A stretch of 13,638 nucleotides of DNA from Pleurotus djamor. Lineage: Eukaryota > Basidiomycota > Agaricomycetes > Agaricales > Pleurotaceae. Numbering within the stretch: position 1 is the stretch's first letter; each line of letters starts with the position of its first letter. The stretch is taken from positions 1-13,638 of the forward strand of contig JAPEVF010001120.1 in NCBI GenBank assembly GCA_029747585.1, given 5' to 3'. A model generated the notes under the pieces. That model ran no database searches. It worked only from the letters and a program-made list of their open reading frames with translations, and was not told the DNA's origin. The position numbers and the translations under genes are program-made. Below, piece after piece: positions 1 through 8,265 of this stretch.

Positions 1-2038
1 GTCCCGACCCACCTTATCCTTCACATCTTCAAAGTATGCTTGGATGACTTCACTGGTACCAATGTCGAGAACGTCGCATTGCTATTGGAAGGCTGTGGGC
101 GATTCCTACTTCGGAGCGATAAAACTCGAGAGAGGTTTGGTGCCATGGTAAATCTCCCTCTTCCCCCTCTTGCCTCAGAATGAAGCTGCTGATTCCTCAT
201 GTTAGTTAGAATTGATGAGGCGCAAACAAAGCATGCAACATTTCGATCAAAGGCAACAACTCTTGCTAGAAAATGCCTATTACCAATGCAACCCACCCGA
301 ACGCCCACCTCGCCAGGAAAAAGAGAGGACGCCCATGGAAATGTTCATCCGCCATCTCATCTACGACGTTTTGGCTAAGAAGACCATTGATAAGGTGTTG
401 AAGCTCATTCGTAAACTCGATTGGGACGACCCTACCGTTGCTCGATGCCTACACAAGGTGTTCACCAAACCTTGGAAGCTAAAATTCGGGAACATCAATC
501 TGCTTGCCATGTTGACGTATGACCTGCAGCGTTACCACCCCGAGTTCGCTGTATCTGTGGTGGACCAAGTCCTGGAAGATATCCGACTCGGCCTCGAACA
601 AAACATCTACAAGATAAATCAAAGAAGAGTGGCTACGATCAGGTACCTGGGGGAGTTGTACATCTTCCGGATCCTTAGTTCTGGGATCATATTTGATACG
701 CTCTGGTCACTGACGACATTCGGTCATCGTAAGTACTACTTCTTTCAATCGGACCTACTGTTCGAACTCATGTTTTGTCCTGCGAACCACAGCCGAGGGT
801 CGCCCACTCCCTCGTCAGCCATGCTCTTTGGATATGCCCGACGACTTCTTCCGTATCCGGCTTGTCTGCGTCCTCCTCGACACTTGCGGGATGTGCTTCG
901 AACGAGGCAGTCAGAAAAAGAAGTTGGACAGTTTCTTGACGTTCTTCCAGGTGAGTTGTCCACCAATGACCGGAACCATTACTTAGTGTCCGTAGTATTA
1001 TATTCTCTGCAAAGAGGACCTTCCTATGGATATAGAGTTTATGCTTACTGACTCGATCGAGGTGCGGCGTTTGACTTTTGGAAGTCAAGATTGAGTGACT
1101 GATGCTGACGCCCTCAGGCTGTGAGGCCCAAGTTGCAGCTTGAGAGGCGATTGGAGCAAGCAGCCATACTTGTCGATGAGATGTTCGCCGCCGTACTTCA
1201 AAACGCCGGTTGTAAGTCTCCAAGGATTTTTGGAAGTTCTGTGCTAAACCCTCACAGTTGCCAGTGGTGACGAAAGTGGCGAAGGTAGTGGTGATGAGGA
1301 CGACGAAGCGAGACCAGAGGAAGATGAAGAAGATGGTGAAGAGTCTGACGCTGCGGACTCGCCCGTGAGTATCTGAGTAACCGCAAGTTGAACCGAGCTC
1401 ATCACCTTTCAACTCTAGTCTGATGAGCGCCCCCCTTCGCCTGAAGAGCCCGTCGTGCTGTCGGCTAGCAATAGTCTCCAAGAAAACCTTGGACCCTCGG
1501 AAGAGGCCGAGGCTGAATTTGCAAAGGAACTAGCCAAACTCGTCACGGACACATCAGCCGAGTCCCGACGCGTCGACAAGAAGACCGCCCTAGCAATGTG
1601 GGATTCCGCTGTGATCCCTCCAGCTGCTCGCAAGAAGCGGCCTGAGGATGTTGGGGGAGGCGCAACCACCACTGACGGGCACGACACCATGAACTTCACG
1701 TTGATCACCAAACGAGGCGCTAAACAACAGGTACGTGCACGCGTTTGCTCAAGGGAGGATTAATCGGTACGATCAATTTGCTTCAGACTCGTCAAATTGC
1801 CGTTCCTTCTGAGTCGGCCCTTGCTGTCCACACCCGCTCGGCACAACTTCAAGACAAGGTTGAACAACAACAACTCAAGCAATTGGTGCTGGATTATGAG
1901 CAACGAGAAGAGGCTGAGGAATTCAGAGGTCTGTCATCCCAAGTTCCTCATCCGTCCAATCCGAAGCTTACTCGTTTGTTTGAAGCCTTGGAAGCACGCA
2001 GCCGCAACGGAGGCATCAAAATTCGTTATATTGGATGA
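1..2038 (+). CDS. UPF2: UPF2/Nmd2-like nonsense-mediated mRNA decay factor, C-terminal part (5' end outside window)
   Basis: UPF2 bridges UPF1 and UPF3 in the cytoplasmic surveillance complex that degrades mRNAs with premature stops. Exons: 1-147, 206-728, 793-950, 996-1061, 1118-1211, 1258-1364, 1419-1730, 1787-2038. The seven introns are 45-64 nt, and the join gives 552 codons plus TGA. The first half matches the third MIF4G domain, the UPF3-binding platform; recognisable segments are LLENAYYQCNPPERPP, DDFFRIRLVCVLLDTCGMCF and KLDSFLTFFQYY. Next come an acidic Glu/Asp/Ser linker (about residues 332-390) and a C-terminal segment containing FTLITKRGAKQQ, the expected UPF1-binding region. For the first intron I chose the acceptor at 205 over the AG at 209, because only the former keeps frame (L-E-L-M-R-R-K). 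The remainder of the protein lies left of the window. Family assignment is strong by motif recognition; the exact ends of the acidic-region introns (1212-1257, 1365-1418) are less certain. Confidence 0.93.
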
Positions 2039-2507
2039 CAGGCACTGTTACTAGATTTACCAATCCTCCGACCCTATCAGCGCAACCAGCTTGGAGATTA
2101 GCCTCATGCGACATCAGTTCAAGATGGCGCCATGAGGAACCTCAAGTTCCCTTTCGGCCCCACGACATGCATGACAGTGGGACTGACTCGAGAGCAAGGC
2201 CCACATGTCTGTGGCTCTACTCTATGGTCGTTGGAATAGTTCTACAGTCTCCCGTACACACACTACATACAGGACAGTTGCTACATAGATTACGCCAGAG
2301 CGCCCTTGAATGAAATTCCCCTGGACGGACCCGCCTAAGTTGCCGGCGTCGTTCCAATCAGTACGACCCTGATAGCGTGCATCACTCTGATTTAACCGAA
2401 TGCCCAACGTCAACACTTGATCGTCCTTGCAAGTTTTCACTGCGCTTGGGCCGTGCTCGGATCGTTTCAACTTCCTCCACACCTCTGGCAGTACGCGCCT
2501 TGCCTCC
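2039..2507. other. Spacer between UPF2 and the kinase; probable UPF2 3' UTR and kinase 5' region
   Basis: This stretch follows the UPF2 stop and precedes the chosen kinase ATG. It should hold the UPF2 3' UTR, the kinase promoter and possibly upstream kinase exons. The frame starting at ATG 2132 reads 35 codons to a TAG, then continues with a protein-like composition to about 2330. No spliced model joining it to the kinase could be supported. A possible intron at 2491-2544 (GTACGC...GCAG) would replace ATG 2508 with an upstream exon in the same frame, open back to a TGA at 2418. I cannot decide between these models. Confidence 0.4.
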
Positions 2508-4001
2508 ATGCCTTCCTGTTTCCCTTGGGGTCGCTGCAATGCAGCTCCAGAATCTGAACCGTGGCCACAAGTCAAGACCACCGATGTCTTGGAAATGCGC
2601 TCAAAGAGAATCAACCAGTACCGTAAGGGAGTCAAAATTGGGAGCGGAAAGTTTGGGGAGGTCTACTGCTGCGTCAACGAGAACACGAATGAAGTTGTGG
2701 TGCGTTCGTTTCCACCAACATTTGTGCATACTTGCTTATGACGTCTAGGCCATGAAAATTGTGAAGCGTACGGGCCCAAGAGATCGCCTTCGGCTCCTAC
2801 GTCGTAGCCATCAATCCAACTCATCTGATAGACTCGGGACAACGGAGAACAGCATCAGGCGAGAAGTTGCTGTACTGAAGGCCTGCCATCATGTCCACCT
2901 GGTCCAGCTTCTTGAGGTCATAGACGACCCAAAGAAAGACCGAATATGCCTAGGTCGGTCATATGAACAGTCTTCGCAACCACCTGACCCATTTTTGTTT
3001 ATCTTTCCGCACCAAAGTGATGGAATATCTGTCTGGCGGCCAGGTACAATGGGCTGATGAAGATTCGAAACCTCTACTCTTTCTGGATCAGACGCGTCGA
3101 ATAATAAGAGACGTCGTTGTTGGATTGGAATATTGTTGGTCCTTTCTACACCCTTGTGAAGCGACGGACTTGCTTATGTTTCACCTCAGTGCACTTTCAC
3201 GGTATCATTCATCGGGATATCAAACCAGCAAACCTCATGTGGACGGCGGATCGAAGTACTGTGAAAATCATCGACTTCGGAGTATCTCAATTTGTGCCTT
3301 CAGAACGGGTCGCTCCTTGCCCCAGTGGCAACCACAGATACGATTCGTTCAAGCCGTTGTACGACCCATTGCTCTTCCCTCCATCCGACTTAACTAGACG
3401 AATGGGGACACCTTCATTCTTGGCTCCCGAGCTAGTCTGGTCCTTTGACAATGACAAAGAACCATCTGGAACATCGTCCGATACCTTGACCTCACTAGCA
3501 AGCGAGAAAGCCCCACGACCTCTTCGCCCTCCAATAACCAAGGCCATCGACATATGGTCTCTGGCTGTGACCTTTTACTGCCTACTCTTCGGACATACGC
3601 CATTCTCTGTCCCATCTTCCCCGAACCAGAACGCTCACCACAACGAATTCGTTATGTATAACATGATCTGCTCCCAAGATTGGGATGTCGATGAAACTAT
3701 GGGTGCGGAGTGCATACCCACAGGAGGAAGACATCCAAAAGATCCACAACACGAGGGCTTTGCCGTCATCAAACTCTTGGATCAAATGCTCCAGAAAGAC
3801 CCTCGGCGCCGGCTTTCTTTGGATCAAATAAAAGTAAGCCGATACCTATGCTCCAACATACACCATGTTCATCTTTTCTTTCAGAAACACCCATGGCTCC
3901 TGCGCGACATCGTCAAGCCTAAACATTGGCTTCGTGATACGGCTCCCTTGAGGGCACCTCCGAGACCACTAAGTCTCGAATGGTTTAAGACACTTTTCTA
4001 G
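2508..4001 (+). CDS. Ser/Thr protein kinase, CaMKK/Sak1/Ssp1-like (predicted SNF1/AMPK-activating kinase)
   Basis: Kinases of this family phosphorylate the activation loop of SNF1/AMPK-type kinases in energy and stress signalling. Exons: 2508-2699, 2749-2953, 3018-3134, 3190-3833, 3885-4001, giving 424 aa. All catalytic elements are visible: glycine loop IGSGKFGEV (residues 44-52), AMK lysine K67, HRDIKPAN with D181, DFG with D200, and GTPSFLAPEL with E252. The DFG-to-APE distance of about 50 residues is long and holds a proline- and serine-containing insert. The C lobe has IDIWSLAVTFYCLLFG and ends soon after KHPWLL. The last intron (3834-3884) is 51 nt with no in-frame stop; I call it spliced because removal restores the typical IKKHPWLL sequence. 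The start is uncertain: ATG 2508 is the first in frame after a TGA at 2418, but homologues usually have longer N-termini. Subfamily is inferred from KRTGPRDR, EVIDDPKKD and MEYLSGGQVQW; Elm1-like is the alternative label. Confidence 0.85.
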
Positions 4002-4198
4002 CGATATATGGACTAATTTCTAGTGTACGGACATCTTAACGGACCATACATATTTATTTGTAGAGTAGTCTGCATGTGCATCAATCGTGGCATCTCAAGT
4101 TGTGTTTGTTCATCTCTATCATGGGACGCGTTTACGCTGAACTAGTGAACGTTTTAAGTGTTGTTCGCAGAGGTATTTATCTGAAGACAACTACATCC

Positions 4199-5692
4199 CT
4201 ATACTGAATTGTTGAAGACAGGAACAATGAGGTTAGTACGGTTGGAGATGTCGAGGCCTCGAAAATAGCCTGACATCATGGTCAAGTTTAGCACTCGGAA
4301 TCAGCATATGCTCAATCACAGAGCATTCTCACTCACGAGGAGAGTAGTACCAAACTACGGTACCCTGCACATAATGTTCCAGCCCCGCCAAGTACCTGAC
4401 AAGTTCTTTGTCGACTTGTGGGCCAAAGGAAGGCAGGGATCTCTTCAAACGGAGATAGTCCTGCACACGTTCCTTAAGCATTTCTACAACCGCATCGATA
4501 GCCTCCTGGAGTTTGAGCCTGCGCTCGACCATTACGCAGTAGACGAGGTTCTGATAGTCCCCATCTGCTTGCTCTTTCTAAGGAAGGATAATGAAAGTCA
4601 GTTTCAGTGAAACTGGAGTATGAGCTATACAACGGACATTAAATGAGCAAAGATCCTAATTTAATGGCGAGGTTAGCGGGGAGAATGAACGGAAGAGCGA
4701 GACATACGTTTGGCCATGTCATGATGTCGTTGGTGGCCGTGGACATAGCCATGATGGTAGGGTGTTTGAAGACCTCGTCAGGAAGGTCGATATTCAATGC
4801 ATATTCGACCATAGCTGCAAGAAGATTTTAATTTTCCGTAAGCAGGGTATTGGGAGACAGAGATATCAAACCTTCTACCATCCCTGCACCAATTGTATGC
4901 CGACGCATCACAATAAAATCATCGACGGAGGGAATCTCCCCTGTAGCCCGATTGGCACATTGCCATACTTGCGAGCGGCACCATCCTTCCGCTGCGCGGG
5001 CGAATCTACGTACAATCTGAGTAAGTATAGTATGTATAGAGGTCGCGGCGAACTGCTTCGTCAACAAAACCCACCGTCTGCAGGCGCCAGGAGTCGCGGT
5101 AGCGGTCAGCCGCCTCCATAAACTGCAAATGTGTGTCAAAGGAAGCTTTGAATAGTATGGGCGGGCCCGTACTCACTCGTGTAACATAGCCGCGTAAGGC
5201 AGACCAGGTACATGCGCCGAAGGAGGCGCCTTCAGAACGCTAAGTGTAACATCCACCTTGGCTTGATGATGTTCAGGCATGGATTGCAATTCGCCCTCGT
5301 CAGAGATATCGTCCAACTGAAACAACCTATCAATAAACAAAAGAACATCGCGAAGACAAAGCAACTTTACCGAGAACGCCCAGAAGAAAAAGTTGATGCA
5401 AGTTTCTAGGTGGGATGGATCGGTGTCTGGGAAGGCTAGCCCTCCATAGACGTCGAATCGGTGTCCCAAGAAACGCTTGAGCTTCTTATCGTCGTATAAC
5501 TTGAATCTGTGATTACGAACACAGTCGGTGACTAGACATACGATAAAAAGTGAGCGTGGAGACTCACGAAGACAACCATGCTTCACTCTTGATATTGGCC
5601 TGGACTTGATACGGATTTTTCTTGAGCACGAAGACTGGAGCTGTGATAGCGGTCAAGTCTGGGAGACAAAAGGAAGAGGGGAGATTGAACAT
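4199..5692 (-). CDS. Class I terpene cyclase, predicted sesquiterpene synthase
   Basis: Predicted to ionise farnesyl diphosphate and cyclise it to a sesquiterpene. Exons on the minus strand: 5692-5568, 5506-5371, 5316-5177, 5122-5075, 5005-4872, 4814-4708, 4655-4638, 4577-4337, 4269-4199, giving 339 aa, normal for fungal enzymes. The Asp-rich metal motif is DDISDE at residues 89-94. The second metal motif (NSE triad) is N230, S234, E238 in NDLCSFNKE. A likely diphosphate-sensing Arg is R184 in MRRHTIG, 46 residues before N230. The closing Arg-Tyr pair is R317-Y318. PGACRRF supports the splice at 5074-5006. The start ATG at 5692 gives MFNLPSSFCLPDL, matching the usual family N-terminus. The gene converges on the kinase and lies about 870 nt from the next gene, a same-strand hydrolase. 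The product cannot be predicted from sequence alone. Family call is firm; substrate (C15) is inferred from length and motif pattern. Confidence 0.93.
4638..4655 (-). other. 18-nt micro-exon of the terpene synthase carrying part of the NSE motif
   Basis: This exon encodes residues 231-236 (D-L-C-S-F-N) between introns 4707-4656 (ATTAG acceptor) and 4637-4578 (GTCCGT donor). It supplies S234 of the metal-binding triad. N230 comes from the exon before and E238 from the exon after. Both flanking introns are phase 0, so skipping the exon would keep frame but remove the serine. Confidence 0.85.
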
Positions 5693-6565
5693 CTTGAATT
5701 TGGGCGACGAATATTCTGCATAGTCGCGTCGTTCCAGTGACGCTTAAATACTAGAACCGCACTTTGATGTCGAGGTGGACTTTTCGTGTCGTAAAATGTT
5801 CATTGACAGATCCAGCCATGACATATTGGAGATACTTCCCAATTGAACGACATACCCATGCGATCATACAGGAGTCAGGACACACAGAGAGCTTGTAGAA
5901 TGGAGGAACATTGTACCGATGGGTGCTCGCTCTTTTGGCAGTCTAAAGGAAGTTTACGAAAGCGAGACAACCTACTGGAAACGATCGCGCCGGAAAACAA
6001 ACGCCACTTGCGCAATGGTATCATAACAGCTCCTTCGGCTTCGATAGCAGCCAGAGTTGACATCGAGTCCTTGAGGTCGTATGTCACACACTATCGCNTT
6101 TTTTACAGGAATCGCATGTGCAGCACTCGCTTGCGCCGGTGGCGGCGGGTAACAACATCTAGGAAGCGAGTCAAAGTCACGCATTCTATTCGGTAAAGAG
6201 TGATTCAGGAACGCTCACCATGATGGAGAAAGCGGCAACCCCTTGATATTTATCATAAAAAGCCCGAGGGGGGCGGGTTACATCCAAGGTTGCTGTTTGC
6301 GATCTAGGTTAGGGAGGAGACGTCGGAGAGTGATTAAGAATATAGCCAAGTCGATTGTGAGCTAGAGAGAACATTTGGGGATCTTTCCAACAGCGCGTAG
6401 CCTTGACACGGTGTTCCACGGCGACAGAAACGGATAGTGACGATATAGATTATGGAGTTGAGGCCAGCCAAATAGATACAACATAGGGCCGAAAGCAACC
6501 TTGATAAATAATAGGGTATAAATGAAATACGGAGACTCGGGTCGAGAGTGGAAGACATACAGCAA
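5693..6565. other. Spacer between terpene synthase and hydrolase; no assignable gene
   Basis: This stretch should include the terpene synthase promoter and the hydrolase 3' UTR. The rest is unexplained. Minus-strand open frames exist at 6184-5972, 6087-5875 and 6558-6334, and a short protein-like stretch ends at a good donor (GTGAGC) at 6218. No series of exons joins them and I recognise no protein family. A single N sits at 6098 beside a T run. It may be a decayed gene, an unrecognised small gene, or simply noncoding. Confidence 0.4.
5743..5750 (-). promoter_or_regulatory. TATA-like element upstream of the terpene synthase
   Basis: On the minus strand this reads TATTTAAG, about 50 nt upstream of the chosen ATG at 5692. 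Its position and sequence suit a fungal TATA box, but no other core promoter element was identified and AT-rich octamers occur by chance. Confidence 0.3.
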
Positions 6566-7935
6566 CTAAGCCTTGTTAATCCAAGCAGCGATCGCCCTGA
6601 GAGTGTCTGAACGCTCAGGCTCGTGCCACGGAAACACGAGATAGTCGTGAATACCGTCGGGCGCTACATAGAACACGACTTTCCCTTCTCCATCTTGCAC
6701 GCCATCACCCAGACCCAGATCATTGATCATTCTATTCGCGAACGTCGTGATTTGATCGTACAGCACCTCAGCGCCGCCGGCAACAATGAAGGTGCGAGGG
6801 TACGCTTTGAAGGTTCCGGAGTTCTTCAGCGGACTGTAAACCGAGGGACTGCGAGATGCAGGGGAGATGTACGGGTTGAATTCCGCGGCGCCACGTCCAT
6901 GGGGACCGATAAAAGCTGATTTGGCATACGTGATACCGGGATGCCCGTCTCTGACGTCGATATAATCGCAGTGGGCAAAGCGAGTAGATGAGTCAGTGGC
7001 GGGACTGATATCGTGCGAGTAAGAGATATCAACCCAAGGAGATAGAAGGACGAGTGATCCTGGTAGACCTAATGACGCAACCTTGGGGTCTGTTTGTTGG
7101 TCTACCAGGTACCGAACGAGCGCGAGCGCAAGATTCCCACCAGCCGAGTCACCGACAAATATAATATCGGCAGGGTCAAACCCGACCTTGGTGACGAGAT
7201 AGTTGTATCCGGCCAGCGCGTCTAGAAGAGCAGCTGGGAAGGGGGAGACGAAATCGGGTCTGGCGGATGAAAGACGGTACTCTATCGAGAAGACTCTGTG
7301 GACCGAGTCGACATGCTTCAAGAAGCCGCGTCCGATAGCAGACACGGGGTCGGTTGGGTGGGCAGATTGACGGACATAGGCACCTCCGTGCAAGGAGTAA
7401 ATGACCTTTTCACCGGGCATGGGTGCAGCAGCCACCGGAATTGTCGAATTCTTCTTGTGAACCCAATAGCCGGGTATGGGAATTGGTCCAACGGAGGCAG
7501 TTTGGCACCATTGAACAAGAGGGCCTGTAACGAGTTGCGGAGTAGGCTCGACCCAGACGCCATTTACATCAACGCCCGGTAAAATTGCAAGATGGTTAGC
7601 CGAGGTGATAATTGGGCCAGTTCTGTCATNGGGGGGATGAAAAAGACGCGCTGACTTGGAATAAAACCAAGCGTACCTTCCCACCACTTTCATGACCACT
7701 TTCACGAGGTTCTTATGAACGACACGCGAAGGGGGCCAACTTGGTCTCGGACGCCATGACCTATGGGTAATATCCCAGTCAGGAACTTGGGGGAAACGCG
7801 GGGAATTTGCAAATGATAAAGGACTTGCCTGGGTACGGCAAGGATGTACCAAACCGGTATGCGCACGAACAGAGTAAAAGCTAGTTCGACTGCGAGGTAG
7901 AGGCCCTTGAAAGGTTGGTGGCGAAGGAGAGGCAT
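6566..7935 (-). CDS. Alpha/beta hydrolase, HSL/Abhydrolase_3 type, with N-terminal membrane anchor
   Basis: Predicted serine esterase or lipase. Exons on the minus strand: 7935-7829, 7760-7677, 7622-6566, giving 415 aa. An N-terminal hydrophobic segment (residues about 10-35, from GLYLAVELAF) suggests a membrane anchor or signal anchor. The oxyanion motif is HGGAY (H142-Y146), the nucleophile elbow is GDSAGG with S223, the likely acid is D353 in EVLYDQ, and the base is H389 in GIHDY. The triad order and spacing fit hormone-sensitive-lipase-like enzymes. ATG 7935 is the first in its frame. The first intron (7828-7761) needs a GC donor (AG/GCAAGT) to give PRSWRPRPSW; no GT donor nearby keeps frame. 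The second intron (7676-7623) is 54 nt, contains an N and no in-frame stop. The natural substrate is unknown. It lies on the same strand as the terpene synthase, so a role in modifying terpenoid esters is possible but unproven. Confidence 0.92.
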
Positions 7936-7955
7936 GATGATGGAGGAGCAGACGA

Positions 7956-7975
7956 GAAAGATGTGAGCATCTTTC
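7956..7975 (-). promoter_or_regulatory. Perfect 8-bp hairpin in the hydrolase leader
   Basis: GAAAGATG and CATCTTTC form a perfect inverted repeat around a 4-nt loop. It lies 21-40 nt upstream of the hydrolase ATG at 7935 and would fold in its 5' UTR if transcription starts further upstream. It could equally be a palindromic protein-binding site or chance. No function is known to me. Confidence 0.4.
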
Positions 7976-8098
7976 AAGGGGTGTGGGGAAGAACAGGGCC
8001 AGGGCGTCCCGGATTTGAAACGCTGATATTCCCGGCAACTTGACTTGTCTCCGTGTCATTACTCCCTCTTAGCCCAGCAAGCCACGCCGGGAATGCAA

Positions 8099-8181
8099 GC
8101 ATCAATGGGGTAGTGGTAACCTGGGTCGTTGCCATCGAACAGTGTTTCGACCCGCCGCGAGTTCGATTCTCGCTTGATGCA
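8099..8181 (+). tRNA. tRNA-Gly(GCC) with a 12-nt anticodon-loop intron
   Basis: A full cloverleaf can be drawn. The acceptor stem is GCATCAA (8099-8105) with TTGATGC (8174-8180), seven perfect pairs, plus discriminator A 8181. The D stem is 8108-8111 with 8119-8122. The anticodon stem is GGTCG (8124-8128) with CGACC (8148-8152). The variable loop is four nt, and the T stem is GCGAG (8157-8161) with CTCGC (8169-8173) around TTCGATT. Anticodon GCC lies at 8131-8133. The 19-nt loop becomes a normal 7-nt loop after removing 8135-8146, directly after position 37, the canonical nuclear tRNA intron site. The mature length before CCA addition is 71 nt. It points away from the hydrolase. Confidence 0.94.
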
Positions 8182-8202
8182 TTGCATTGTGCGACGCAGG
8201 GC

Positions 8203-8207
8203 TTTTT
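8203..8207 (+). terminator. RNA polymerase III T-run terminator of the tRNA
   Basis: A run of five T lies 21 nt past the tRNA discriminator base and is followed by another T-rich stretch. This is the expected pol III termination signal. Confidence 0.8.
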
Positions 8208-8265
8208 CTTTGTGCCGACCATCATTCCAATATCATACGAGCAAGTACAGTAAAATAGTGCTACG

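Noticed and set aside
768..1481. 237-codon minus-strand open frame antisense to UPF2
   Set aside because: It runs opposite to well-supported UPF2 exons, has no recognisable family, and fits a shadow frame.
5075..5122. Alternative frame reading FMEAADRYRDSW after the third terpene synthase intron
   Set aside because: No GT donor supports that phase. The other frame gives LWRRLTATATPGACRRF, which matches the family and joins cleanly at both ends.
5763..5819. Possible upstream first exon of the terpene synthase starting at ATG 5819 (19 codons, then a GTGCGG donor)
   Set aside because: The exon ends in phase 0, while the only good acceptor (CTATGCAG) would need phase 1 to enter the terpene synthase frame. 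ATG 5692 alone gives a normal family N-terminus.
6566..8059. Uninterrupted 497-codon minus-strand reading frame as the hydrolase CDS
   Set aside because: Its N-terminal about 100 codons are Ser/Pro/Arg-rich and unlike the family. The spliced model from ATG 7935 gives the expected hydrophobic anchor and the RPRPSW segment.
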